A stretch of 64,000 nt of DNA from Deltaproteobacteria bacterium (GTDB lineage: Bacteria > Desulfobacterota > Binatia > UBA9968 > JAJDTQ01): NCBI GenBank assembly GCA_028818755.1, contig JAPPNF010000128.1, positions 42,355 through 106,354 of the forward strand, given 5' to 3'. The notes below the pieces were generated by a model, which saw only the letters and a list, made by a program, of their open reading frames with translations, made no database searches and was not told the origin of the DNA. Position numbers and translations under genes: made by a program. Shown here in pieces: positions 36,850-45,800 of the stretch (position 1 is the stretch's first letter; every line of letters begins with the position of its first letter).

Positions 36850-36891
36850 CCCTCTCCCTCTGGGAGAGGGTGGCCGAAGGCCGGGTGAGGG
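36850..36891. repeat. REP-like unit (CCCTCTCCC family), copy C
   Basis: A hairpin CCCTCTCCC-tct-GGGAGAGGG followed by GGCC-gaa-GGCC and GGGTGAGGG. It fills the gap between the convergent rpmB and rel genes and ends 1 nt before the rel stop codon, a likely transcription barrier. Confidence 0.8.
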
Positions 36892-36892
36892 C

Positions 36893-39094
36893 TTACCCCT
36901 GGACCCGATTCGCCTGATACACCCCTTTCACGTTGGAGATGTCCTGCAGCACCTGCCGGAGTTGATCGGAGCTTCCGATCATGATCTCGAACGTGTTGAC
37001 GGCCTTGTCGTCGAACGTGCGAATGTGAGCGCGGGCGATATTCACGCCCGAGTCGGATATGGCCGAGCTGATGGCGGCCAGGAGGCCGGGCTTGTCGGCG
37101 CAGCTCACCTCGATCTTGACCGCGCGCGGCATCTGCGCATCCTCCGACCAGCTCACCTCCACCCTTCGTTCGGGATCGGCTTCGAGTCCCGTGGGACAGC
37201 TCGCCACGTGCACGGTCACCCCCCGCCCGCGGGTGATGATCCCGGCAATCTCCTCGCCGGGCAGCGGATGGCAGCAGCGCGCGAACCGCACCAGCACGTC
37301 CTCAATGCCCTTGACGCGCACTCCGCGGTCCCGTGAGCCCACCAGCCGGAAGAGCCGTTCGAGCCCGCCTTCGAGTTGCTTCTTGTCGCCCTTGAGCTGT
37401 TCCGCGGGAAGGAGCTTGGCCAGCACCTGGCGCGGCATCAGCTTGCCGTAGCCCACGCTCGCCAGGAGACCCTCCTCGTTCTTGACCCCGAGCTCCTTGC
37501 CCAGCGTGTCGATCCGGCCTTCTTGCTGCAGGTGCTGGTAGTCCAGCTTGTGACGGGCGAAGTCCCCCTCGAGGATCTCGCGTCCCAGGGCCACGCTCCG
37601 CTCGCGTTGCTGCGAGGTGATCCAGGCCCGGATCCGGGACTTGGCGCGGGGCGTCTTGGCCACCTTCAACCAGTCCCGGCTCGGTGTCTGCTCCTCCGTA
37701 GTGATGATCTCCACCGTATCGCCGCTCCTGAGGATGTACTTGAAGGGCGCCAGCCTGCCGTTCACGCGCGCGCCGGAGCAGTGCTGCCCGATGTCGGAAT
37801 GGATGCGGTAGGCGAAATCGACCACGGTCGCCCCCTTGGGGAAGACCTGCAGGTCGCCGTTGGGCGTGAACACGTAGACTTCGCCCGGGAACAAGTCCTC
37901 CTTGAGGCTGTGGAGAAACTCCTGGGGGTTCGACAGATTCTGCTGCCATTCGAGGAGCTGGGTCAGCCACGTGAACCGCTGGATGTCCGTCACCTGAAGT
38001 GCCTTGCCCTCCTTGTACCGCCAATGGGAAGCGATCCCCTCCTCCGCCACCCGGTGCATGTCGTGGGTGCGGATCTGGATCTCGATTCGCCGGGCGTTGG
38101 GCCCGAGGACGGTGGTGTGCAGCGACTGGTACATGTTGGGCTTGGCGAGCGCGATGTAGTCCTTGAACCGGCCCGGAACCGGCCGCCACTTTGAATGGAC
38201 GATGCCCATGGACTCGTAGCACTCCCGCACCGTGTCCACGACGATGCGGAAGGCCACGAGGTCGTAGACCTGTTCGAAGTCCAGGCTCTGGTCCTCCATC
38301 TTCTTGAAGATGCTGTAGAAGTGCTTGGGCCGGCCGCTGACCTCCGCGTCAATGCCCTCTTCCGCAAGCGCCTTGCTCAAACGCGAGATCACATCGTTGA
38401 TGTACTTTTCCCGGTGTTTCTTCTTCTGCGCCACGTCCTGCTTGAGCTGCGCGTAGATCTCCGGACGAAGGTGCTTGAGGGCCAGGTCCTCCAACTCGCT
38501 CTTGACCCAGTAGATCCCCAGCCTGTGGGCGATGGGAGCGTAGATGTCCAGGGTCTCCTGGGCGATGCGCCGCTGTTTCTCCGGAGCCAGGTACTGCAGC
38601 GTGCGCATGTTGTGCGTGCGATCCGCAAGCTTGATCAGGACCACTCGAATGTCCTTGGCCATGGCCATGATCATCTTGCGGAAGTTCTCCGCCTGCTTCT
38701 CCTCGTGGCTGGTGAAGTCCACGCGGCTCAGCTTGGTCACCCCGTCCACCAGGATCGCGATCTCCTCGCCGAAGACCTTCCTGATCTCCGGCAGCGTGGC
38801 CAGGGTGTCCTCGACGGTATCGTGCAGCAATCCGCCGATGACGCTGGGGAGGTCCAGCTTGAGGTCCGCCAGCACCCCCGCCACGGCCACGGGGTGGACC
38901 ACGTAGGGCTCTCCGGACAGACGTTTCTGGCCGTCGTGTACCTCTGCCGTGAAGCGGTAAGCCTCGCGCAAGCGGTCGACGTCAGCGCCCGGCTGGTACA
39001 GCAGCACCTTGTCGACCAGCTCGTTGATGGGGCTGTTGGCGTTGGCCTTGGATCGGCGCCTGGGTTTTACCCCGGTTTCCGTGTGTACCTGCAA
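36893..39094 (-). CDS. rel: Bifunctional (p)ppGpp synthetase/hydrolase (RelA/SpoT family)
   Basis: A 733-aa long RSH protein. The N-terminal HD hydrolase domain is intact (YVVHPVAVAGVLADL, GLLHDTVEDT). The synthetase domain has SGRPKHFYSIFKKM and NMYQSLHTTVLGP. TGS (EVYVFTPNGDLQVFPKGATV) and C-terminal ACT domains follow, so both making and breaking the alarmone (p)ppGpp are expected. The start is TTG at 39094 with AAAGG 8 nt upstream. Its first 28 nt overlap the end of gmk, and no rpoZ lies between them, unlike the common gmk-rpoZ-spoT order. Confidence 0.94.
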   Translation of the reverse strand: MQVHTETGVKPRRRSKANANSPINELVDKVLLYQPGADVDRLREAYRFTAEVHDGQKRLSGEPYVVHPVAVAGVLADLKLDLPSVIGGLLHDTVEDTLATLPEIRKVFGEEIAILVDGVTKLSRVDFTSHEEKQAENFRKMIMAMAKDIRVVLIKLADRTHNMRTLQYLAPEKQRRIAQETLDIYAPIAHRLGIYWVKSELEDLALKHLRPEIYAQLKQDVAQKKKHREKYINDVISRLSKALAEEGIDAEVSGRPKHFYSIFKKMEDQSLDFEQVYDLVAFRIVVDTVRECYESMGIVHSKWRPVPGRFKDYIALAKPNMYQSLHTTVLGPNARRIEIQIRTHDMHRVAEEGIASHWRYKEGKALQVTDIQRFTWLTQLLEWQQNLSNPQEFLHSLKEDLFPGEVYVFTPNGDLQVFPKGATVVDFAYRIHSDIGQHCSGARVNGRLAPFKYILRSGDTVEIITTEEQTPSRDWLKVAKTPRAKSRIRAWITSQQRERSVALGREILEGDFARHKLDYQHLQQEGRIDTLGKELGVKNEEGLLASVGYGKLMPRQVLAKLLPAEQLKGDKKQLEGGLERLFRLVGSRDRGVRVKGIEDVLVRFARCCHPLPGEEIAGIITRGRGVTVHVASCPTGLEADPERRVEVSWSEDAQMPRAVKIEVSCADKPGLLAAISSAISDSGVNIARAHIRTFDDKAVNTFEIMIGSSDQLRQVLQDISNVKGVYQANRVQG

Positions 39095-39687
39095 ACCTTG
39101 AGCCTTTCAGCCGCGATGATGGCGGCCAGCCGCTTCACCGCGTCCTTCACGTCACGGTTGACGATGAAGTAATCATACCCCTGAATCTCCTGAATTTCAT
39201 GTCGCGCGTGACGCCAGCGCTGCTCGATGGTCTTCCGCGCATCCGTGCCCCTGCCCGCCAGGCGGCGGCGCAGCTCGTCCAAGGACGGCGGCAACACGAA
39301 GATGGCCACGGCGCTGACGAAATGCTGCTTGATCTGACGCGCCCCCTGGACGTCGATGTCCAGCAGCACGTCGGTGCCGCGTCGAAGCTGACGCTCGAGG
39401 ACTCGCCGCGGGGTGCCGTAGAGGTTCCCGTGAACCTCGGCCCACTCGGCAAAGCCGCCCGCGTCGAGCATCCGCCTGAAGCGCTTCTCCGAGACGAAAT
39501 GGTAGTCTTTATCAGGGGTTTCGCCGCTACGCGGCGCCCGCGTCGTGAACGACACCGAAAGGTGCATCTCCGGATAGTCCCTCAGGACCCTCCGGGTCAG
39601 TGTCGTCTTGCCCGCTCCGGACGGCGCCGACACGATGAAGATGATGCCGGAGCCGCGCTTGGTAAAGTCGCGAATCTCGACCGTCAT
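39067..39687 (-). CDS. gmk: Guanylate kinase
   Basis: A 206-aa enzyme that phosphorylates GMP to GDP. The P-loop SAPSGAGKTTLTRR is at about residue 20. The GMP-binding part has SVSFTTRAPRSGE and DYHFVS, and LLDIDVQGARQIK is the Gmk signature. The start overlaps the yicC stop (ATGA) and the 3' end overlaps rel by 28 nt, so GTP-pool and alarmone genes are tightly coupled. Confidence 0.96.
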   Translation of the reverse strand: MTVEIRDFTKRGSGIIFIVSAPSGAGKTTLTRRVLRDYPEMHLSVSFTTRAPRSGETPDKDYHFVSEKRFRRMLDAGGFAEWAEVHGNLYGTPRRVLERQLRRGTDVLLDIDVQGARQIKQHFVSAVAIFVLPPSLDELRRRLAGRGTDARKTIEQRWRHARHEIQEIQGYDYFIVNRDVKDAVKRLAAIIAAERLKVCRYTRKPG

Positions 39688-40517
39688 TCCACGTTCTGGA
39701 CCTGTTCGCGGATTTTCTCGACGCTTTCCTTGCCCCCCAGCACGAGACGGACCACCTCGAGTTGCGGCGCCTTGGCGCCGATGGTGGTGAGCTCGCGCTG
39801 CACCTCCTGGAGCAGGAAGTCGACCTTTTTCCCCACCGGTTCACGCTCGTGCATCAACTTGGAAAGCATCTCCACGTGGCTGGCGAGCCGCACGACCTCC
39901 TCGTTGATGCTGCCCTTGAAGTTCCCGCCGCCGGCTTCGCCCGCCCCGACCGTGGCGCCCTGTTCCTGAAGGCGTTGGTCGATGGCCTCGGCGCGGCGCC
40001 CGAGATTTCGGGCCGCGCGCGCGAGCAGACGGCCCTCCGCCACCATGTTGCGCTTCAGGTTGCGGCCCTCACGGTCGCGGGAGCGGGTGAGGTTCTTCAA
40101 TGCGGCCTCCAGGGCTCGAAGCACCAGATTCTTCTCGCTCCCTTCCACGTGCTCCGGTTCCTTGAACTGGAACAGGTCCGGCAGGCGCGGCACCAACCCC
40201 AGGTCGATTTCGCCCTCGAGGCGGAAGCGCTTCTTGATGCGTTGCAGGGCGTCACAGTACTGCTCCATGAGGGTGTCGTCCACCTCCAGACGGTAGCCGC
40301 GCCCCTTGAGCGGCGTGCGGTCCACGAAGACGTCCGTGCGGCCGCGGTGGACCCTCATCCGCGTCTGTTCGCGCAACTCGTCCTCGAGGCTCAGATAGAG
40401 CTTGGGAACGCGCAGGTGAATGTCCGCGTGCCGGTGGTTGACGCTCCGGATCTGCACGGAAACCTTGACCTGCCTGTCCTGGAGGATGGCCTGACCAAAA
40501 CCGGTCATGCTTCTCAT
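39684..40517 (-). CDS. yicC: YicC/YloC family endoribonuclease
   Basis: The protein is 277 aa. The N-terminus MRSMTGFGQA is the hallmark of the family, followed by IRSVNHRHADIHLRVP. The C-terminal part has KLMHEREPVGKKVDFLLQE and KIREQVQNVE, as in all members. YicC is an RNase implicated in decay of small RNAs. The ATG at 40517 has GGAG 8 nt upstream. yicC-gmk adjacency is widespread. Confidence 0.94.
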   Translation of the reverse strand: MRSMTGFGQAILQDRQVKVSVQIRSVNHRHADIHLRVPKLYLSLEDELREQTRMRVHRGRTDVFVDRTPLKGRGYRLEVDDTLMEQYCDALQRIKKRFRLEGEIDLGLVPRLPDLFQFKEPEHVEGSEKNLVLRALEAALKNLTRSRDREGRNLKRNMVAEGRLLARAARNLGRRAEAIDQRLQEQGATVGAGEAGGGNFKGSINEEVVRLASHVEMLSKLMHEREPVGKKVDFLLQEVQRELTTIGAKAPQLEVVRLVLGGKESVEKIREQVQNVE

Positions 40518-40554
40518 ACGCCCCGCTCCTTCTACGGACCGTCCTGCCGCCGGA

Positions 40555-43284
40555 TCAGGGAGCCGGAGCTGGCGCGGCCGGGGCGGCCGGAGCATCGGCG
40601 GCCATGGCCTGGAGCGATCGCTCGAGCTGACGCAGCGCGTCGCCGAAGCCGGCCCAGTCACCGGCCTTGAGGCTTTCCATGGAGCGGCGGTAGTGCCGCA
40701 GGGCCTGACCCGCCGGATCCCCTCCGGCTTCTTCGGCCGCGGCCGTCTGCACCGCGGGCGCGGCGGCCGTCGCCGTCGGAGCTTGGGCCGTGTCCCCGAA
40801 CAGCTCGCGCAAGGCGTCGTCGAGGTTCTCCCGCATGGCGATGCGGTTGCCGAACACGGTGACCACCCGCTTGAGCTCGGGCAGCGACCCCTGCTCCGCC
40901 GCCAGATAGAGGGACTGCACGTACAGCAGCGAGTCCTGGATGGGAATGGCCAGCAGGCTGCCGCGGATCACCTGCGAGCCGCGCTGGCCCCACAAGCTCA
41001 ACTGCTGCGAGATGTACGCGTCCTGGTCGATGCGGGCGTCGACCTGCTTGGGCCCGTAGATGAGCTTCGCCTTGGGAAAGTTGAGCGCCAGCAGCTTGCC
41101 GTAGTGCGAGCCGTCGCTCCGGGCGGCGAGCCATGCCCTCATGTTGTCGCGGTTGTTGGGCGTGAACGGCAGGAGCAGCACGAACTCTTCCTTCTCCTCC
41201 CCGGGCAGCCGCATGATGGTGTAGTACGGCTCCATCTCCTGCTCTTCCTCGCCGACCTTGCGGATGGGGATGCTCAGGAGGTCTTCCTTGTTGTAGAAGA
41301 CCTGCGGATCGCGCATGTGGTAGGTGGCGTACATCCGCGCCTGCACCTTGAAAAAGTCCTGGGGATAGCGGACGTGTAATCGCAACGCCTCCGGCATCGC
41401 CTCCATCGGCTTGAACAGTCCCGGAAATCCGCTGGCATACGCCTTCACCACCGGATCCTCGGCGTCGGCGATGTAGAAATCCACCGTGCCGTTGTACGCG
41501 TCCACCACCGTCTTCACGGAGTTGCGCATGTAGTTGCCGACGCCCTCCGTGGGCTCGGAGTACGGGTACCGTTCCGACATCGTGTAGCCGTCGACGATCC
41601 AGAAAAGCCGTCCTTCCGGGGTCACCACGAGGTAGGGATCCTCGTCGAACTCAAGGAACGGCGCCAGCTTGCGGACCCGGTCCTGGATCTTCCGGTAGTA
41701 GAGGATCCGGCTCTCGGGCGTGATGTCGTTGGACAGCGAGATCCTGAGCGTCGCGAAACGGGCCGAATACAGGAGCTTGCGCCAGAACGATCGCAGCGGC
41801 ACCCCGCCCTCGCCCTCGTAGGTCGTGTAGATGTTCTGGTCCCCGGCCGGGTAGTCCAGCTCCTGGGCCAGGGTCTTGACGAACACGTAGTCGTTGGCCA
41901 CCTCGCCGAAGTAGATTTCCGGCCGGGTCACCTTGATGAAACCGTCGGAAACCGGCGGGATGTCCTTGACGAAGAACTCGGGGAGACCCTCCTTGCTGAT
42001 CTGGTTCACCGGGCTGTACACCACCCCGTAGCCATGGGTGTAAACCAGGTGCTCGTTGATCCAGATACGGCTCGGGAGCTGTTCGTGGGACAGCTCGCGG
42101 GCGGAGAGCATCACCTGGCGGTAGCTCCCGTCGATGTGGTAGCGATCGTTGTCCACGTCGACGAACTCATAGTAGGTGCGGATCTGCTGCAACTGGGCAT
42201 AGGTCGACAGGAGCGGCTGGTAGTTCCACAGCCGGATGTTCTTCACCGTGGCGTCGTTTTCCCGGAGGTCGTCGACGGTCAGCACCTCGTTGACGGGAAA
42301 CTCCTGGGCGTCCGCCCGGTCGAGGCCGTAGGCGTGCCGCGTCGAGCGGATGTTGCGCTGGATGTACGGCGTTTCCGCCACCAGCTCGTTGGGCACCACG
42401 TGGAACTGCTGCAGGAAAGACGGGTAGGCGAACATCCCGATGGCGTGGACCGCCGCCAGGGACCCCAGCCCGATCAGCAGGAACTTGAGCCCGGGCCGGC
42501 GCATCTGCACCAGGGTGAGCACGGCCACCACGGCGGCCACCACCGCCAGCACGCGCAGGGCCGGGAGCCGGGCGTGTATGTCGGTGTAACCGGCGCCGAA
42601 GACCACCCCGTTGTGCGAGTAGAGCAGCTTGTAGGCGTCGAGCAGGTAGCCGCCGCACTGGACCACCAGCAGCAGCGCCAGCAGCACGGACAGGTGAGCC
42701 TTCGCGGCGCTGTGGACCGACAGGCCCTCTTCCGAGTACTGGATGCCGCCGTACAACAGGTAGACGAAGGCCGTCGCCACCAGGATCAACCCCAGCGCCA
42801 CCAGGAACCAGCGGTAGAGCGCCTCCATGGCCGGCAGACGGAAGATGTAGAAGCCGATGTCCTTGGCGTGCAGCGGGTCCTGGATGCCGAAGGGCACGCC
42901 GTTGAAGAACAGCAGCGCCGATTCCCAGTGCATGGCGGCCTGGGGCGCGGCCAGGAATCCCAGCACCAGGGCCACCGGCAGCAGCAACCGCCTGATCAGG
43001 GGATCGAGCTCCTCGGGACCCGGCACCTCCGGATTCCGGCTCTGGAGCGGCACCACGCCTTCGCGGAGGCGGGCGGCGAGCTTGATGTTGACGTAGAAGA
43101 GCGCGAAGAACAGCACCCCCGAGATCACACCCAGCAGCACCTTGATCCAAAGCGTCTTGGTGAACACTCCGGAATAGCCGATCTCCCGGAACCACAGGAA
43201 GTCGGTATAGAGATAGATGGCCTCGCCGAAGAGCGAGAACAGGATAAACGCGCCAAGCGCGATCAAGCCGATGGATCTTCGCAT
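40555..43284 (-). CDS. UPF0182 family integral membrane protein
   Basis: The protein is 909 aa. The N-terminal third has seven or so transmembrane segments (for example FILFSLFGEAIYLYTDFLW, VLLGVISGVLFFALFYV). A large extracytoplasmic domain follows, with VNEVLTVDDLRENDATVKNIRLW and YVHGYGVVYSPVNQ-like motifs typical of UPF0182. The last 70 residues are Ala/Pro-rich with a predicted helix. Function of the family is not established. It is 38 nt upstream of yicC and may share a transcript. Length is normal (850-1000 aa). Confidence 0.9.
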   Translation of the reverse strand: MRRSIGLIALGAFILFSLFGEAIYLYTDFLWFREIGYSGVFTKTLWIKVLLGVISGVLFFALFYVNIKLAARLREGVVPLQSRNPEVPGPEELDPLIRRLLLPVALVLGFLAAPQAAMHWESALLFFNGVPFGIQDPLHAKDIGFYIFRLPAMEALYRWFLVALGLILVATAFVYLLYGGIQYSEEGLSVHSAAKAHLSVLLALLLVVQCGGYLLDAYKLLYSHNGVVFGAGYTDIHARLPALRVLAVVAAVVAVLTLVQMRRPGLKFLLIGLGSLAAVHAIGMFAYPSFLQQFHVVPNELVAETPYIQRNIRSTRHAYGLDRADAQEFPVNEVLTVDDLRENDATVKNIRLWNYQPLLSTYAQLQQIRTYYEFVDVDNDRYHIDGSYRQVMLSARELSHEQLPSRIWINEHLVYTHGYGVVYSPVNQISKEGLPEFFVKDIPPVSDGFIKVTRPEIYFGEVANDYVFVKTLAQELDYPAGDQNIYTTYEGEGGVPLRSFWRKLLYSARFATLRISLSNDITPESRILYYRKIQDRVRKLAPFLEFDEDPYLVVTPEGRLFWIVDGYTMSERYPYSEPTEGVGNYMRNSVKTVVDAYNGTVDFYIADAEDPVVKAYASGFPGLFKPMEAMPEALRLHVRYPQDFFKVQARMYATYHMRDPQVFYNKEDLLSIPIRKVGEEEQEMEPYYTIMRLPGEEKEEFVLLLPFTPNNRDNMRAWLAARSDGSHYGKLLALNFPKAKLIYGPKQVDARIDQDAYISQQLSLWGQRGSQVIRGSLLAIPIQDSLLYVQSLYLAAEQGSLPELKRVVTVFGNRIAMRENLDDALRELFGDTAQAPTATAAAPAVQTAAAEEAGGDPAGQALRHYRRSMESLKAGDWAGFGDALRQLERSLQAMAADAPAAPAAPAPAP

Positions 43285-43302
43285 TGAATCCTCTTCAGAC
43301 CC

Positions 43303-44952
43303 CTACGAGAACGCACCCTTGTAGGAATACTCGATCTCCGGGCCGGTGATGAACTCCAGCAGCGCGGCCTGGCCCTCTTCCGTAGCCCGCCGGGCGCGCA
43401 CGAAGGCCGCGCCCACCTGAGCGGGATCTTCCACCCGCTCCGCCCAGCCGCCCATGGCCCGGGCCATGTCGGCGTAGTTGCCGCCCAGGTCCCTGGTGCC
43501 GTAACGCTCGTGGGACAGGGCCATGTGGCGGGTTTCCACCGCCATGGTGGAGTTGTTGAGCACGACGGTCAGTATCGGGATGTTCGAGCGCACGGCGGTT
43601 TCGAAATCCAGTCCGGTCATGCCGAAGGCGGCGTCGCCCATGAAGTTGACGACGAATTTCTCGGGCGCCGCCAGCTTCGCTCCCAGGTTCAACCCCAGGC
43701 CGGTGCCCAGCCCGTGGGACTTGCCCCATCCCAGGTAGGACCTCGGCCCGGCCGACCGGTAGAACGGCATGATCTGGTCCCGGGGACTGCCGGAATCGTG
43801 GGTGACGATGGCCTCCGCCGGGTCCACCGCGTCGATGAACTCGGAGATGACCCGGTAGGGATTGATCGGCACCTCGTCGGAGGCAAGCTTCGCGTCCCAC
43901 TCCCGGAGCCATGCCGCGCGGACCTCGGCGATTTCGGCCGCCGGTGAGCGATCGTTCCTGGACGCGCCGTTCAACAGCTCCTTCACCGCCTCCACGAACT
44001 GCCCCAGCACGAGCTTGGCATCGCCGATGACGGGATAGTCGACGTCGTAGTTCTTGCCGATGTCAATGGGATCGTCGGTCACCTGCACGAACGTCTTGTC
44101 CCTCGGAATCGGCGTGGTCATGGGGTGACGGGTCAGGCTCGTGCCCACCGCGAACACCAGGTCCGCCTTGTTGAGGAAGTGGTACACCGGCCGGTTCATG
44201 ACCCCCGACGCGCTTCCCAGCGCCAGGGGGTGGGCCTCGGGAAACGCGCTCTTGCCTCCCATGGTGGTGACGACCGGGACGGACGTGAGCTCCGCCAGCT
44301 CCAGCAGTTCGGGCGACGCCTCCGCGTAGAGAACGCCCTGACCCGCGTGGATCACCGGATCCCGGGCCTGGAGCAAGGCCCTGGCCGCCGCCATGACGTC
44401 CCCCGGGTCCGCCTCGGACACGGCGGCCTTCACCGGCCGATAGGCTTCGACCACGGACGGGTCGAGCTGCTCCGCGGCGACGTCGGCCGGGATCTCCACC
44501 ATCACCGGACCCGGACGGCCCATCTTGAGCCGCGCGAACGCGCGTCTCATGGTGTCGATGACCCGGTCCGCGGTGGTGATCTGCTCGACGAACTTGGTGA
44601 CCGGCGCGTAGTTCCTCAACGAACTGAACTGAGGAAACACGCCGTCCCGTTCCCGGCTATGCCCCAAGGGCAGGAGCAGCATCGGTACGGCATCGGAATA
44701 GGCCGTGGCGACACCCGCGTAGGCATTCTCGGCGCCGGGACCGAACTGCATCGCGAAGACGCCCGGCGGCTTGCCGTTGTTGACCCGGCTGTAACCGTCG
44801 GCGATGCCCACCCCCACCCGCTCCTGCCGGCAGATGATCGGACGAATGCCGGCCTCGGCGGCCGCTTCGATCAAGGTCGAGGTCGGGAAGGCGCTCAGAT
44901 ACGGGACCCCCTCGCGCTTCAGGATCTGGGCGATCACGTCGACGGTTCTCAT
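43303..44952 (-). CDS. Thiamine diphosphate-dependent enzyme (acetolactate synthase-like)
   Basis: A 549-aa ThDP enzyme with the three-domain layout of acetolactate synthase, oxalyl-CoA decarboxylase and relatives. The catalytic glutamate is in CRQERVGVGIADGYSR; AMQFGPGAENAYAGVA follows. The ThDP/Mg motif fits VVNFMGDAAFGM and ends at TVVLNN. No ilvN gene is nearby, so it is probably catabolic rather than biosynthetic. The ATG at 44952 has AAGGAG 11 nt upstream; the preceding open frame overlaps the Nudix spacer. Exact substrate unknown. Confidence 0.87.
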   Translation of the reverse strand: MRTVDVIAQILKREGVPYLSAFPTSTLIEAAAEAGIRPIICRQERVGVGIADGYSRVNNGKPPGVFAMQFGPGAENAYAGVATAYSDAVPMLLLPLGHSRERDGVFPQFSSLRNYAPVTKFVEQITTADRVIDTMRRAFARLKMGRPGPVMVEIPADVAAEQLDPSVVEAYRPVKAAVSEADPGDVMAAARALLQARDPVIHAGQGVLYAEASPELLELAELTSVPVVTTMGGKSAFPEAHPLALGSASGVMNRPVYHFLNKADLVFAVGTSLTRHPMTTPIPRDKTFVQVTDDPIDIGKNYDVDYPVIGDAKLVLGQFVEAVKELLNGASRNDRSPAAEIAEVRAAWLREWDAKLASDEVPINPYRVISEFIDAVDPAEAIVTHDSGSPRDQIMPFYRSAGPRSYLGWGKSHGLGTGLGLNLGAKLAAPEKFVVNFMGDAAFGMTGLDFETAVRSNIPILTVVLNNSTMAVETRHMALSHERYGTRDLGGNYADMARAMGGWAERVEDPAQVGAAFVRARRATEEGQAALLEFITGPEIEYSYKGAFS

Positions 44953-45026
44953 GTTATCGACTGCTCCTTCCCGCCACGTCCGGGCACGGACAAAGCGGGC
45001 CTTTGACTTCCTCCCTGGCACGGACA

Positions 45027-45049
45027 GGGGCGAGTTGGAAACCCGCTCC
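45027..45049. repeat. REP-like hairpin overlapping Nudix stop codon
   Basis: Arms GGGGCGAGTT and AACCCGCTCC flank GGA, with two mismatches. On the minus strand it reads CCGGTAGGAGCGGGTTTC, and the TAG inside is the stop of the Nudix gene. The cysteine-synthase-like gene ends in the same sequence (CCGGTAGGCGCGGGTTTC). Confidence 0.65.
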
Positions 45050-45771
45050 TACCGGGACACGGGCAATGCGAAACTGCGGCACAGGGCCTCCCACGTCCCG
45101 AGCTCGGCCAGCGTGCGCAGAGTGCTCAGGGTCGGCGGTATGATCGCCATGCGTCCCCGCTCGGACCGCCTCAGGCCTTCCCCGGGAGTGATCCAAAGAC
45201 TCTCCGTCACCTCTTCCGATACGCTCAGCGGCACCTGCCCCTGCGGCAGCGGCGCGAGAAAGAAACGGGTATCGAACCGCATCGCATAGCGGTCGGGCGT
45301 GACCCGGTGGTAGAAGTAGACGGGGCTCGCGAGGTCGCAGTAGAGCCCCTCGGAGGCCAGCAGCTCCGGGAAGGTCACCGCACCGTTCAACACGGACGCG
45401 CGCTTGGCGACCACCCGCTCCCGGGTCTCCTCGGCCATGACGGCCGCGCCGTCCGCGTCCACGCACAACAACACGCCGACCTCTTCGTAAAGCTCCCGGA
45501 CGGCGGCCACCCAGTGTCCGAAGGCGCCCTCGGCGTCCAACTCGTCTCCCAGCCGCCCGCGGGCATCCTCGGGTGAAAGGCCGCGGCACAGCTCCAGCAT
45601 GGCCGGAGCGGCGTCGGTCCGCTTCACGCTGCCGCCGGGAAAGACGAAGAATCCTCCCAGGAAACGCATCTCCTGGGGCCGGCGCGTCATGAATATCTCG
45701 AAGGCGCCGTCCGCCGCCGGCCGTACCAGGACGATGGTGGAGGCTCTCCGGGGAATTGCCTTTTCCTGCAT
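45049..45771 (-). CDS. Nudix hydrolase
   Basis: A 240-aa Nudix protein. The N-terminal strand RRASTIVLVRP and MRFLGGFFVFPGGSVKRTD lead into AAVRELYEEVGVLL, the Nudix helix with REx2EE. A long insertion of about 40 residues lies between the GG loop and the helix, as in NUDT19-like proteins, which hydrolyse CoA esters or nucleotide sugars. The ATG at 45771 opens the frame. The stop lies in a REP-like hairpin. A CoA-diphosphatase role is possible but not proven. Confidence 0.85.
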   Translation of the reverse strand: MQEKAIPRRASTIVLVRPAADGAFEIFMTRRPQEMRFLGGFFVFPGGSVKRTDAAPAMLELCRGLSPEDARGRLGDELDAEGAFGHWVAAVRELYEEVGVLLCVDADGAAVMAEETRERVVAKRASVLNGAVTFPELLASEGLYCDLASPVYFYHRVTPDRYAMRFDTRFFLAPLPQGQVPLSVSEEVTESLWITPGEGLRRSERGRMAIIPPTLSTLRTLAELGTWEALCRSFALPVSR

Positions 45772-45800
45772 GTGCCCTCAGCACGGGGGGCCAGTGCCCC

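Noticed and set aside
43303..44952. Acetolactate synthase IlvB for branched-chain synthesis
   Set aside because: No ilvN or ilvC nearby and catabolic surroundings; the ThDP fold alone does not justify the symbol.
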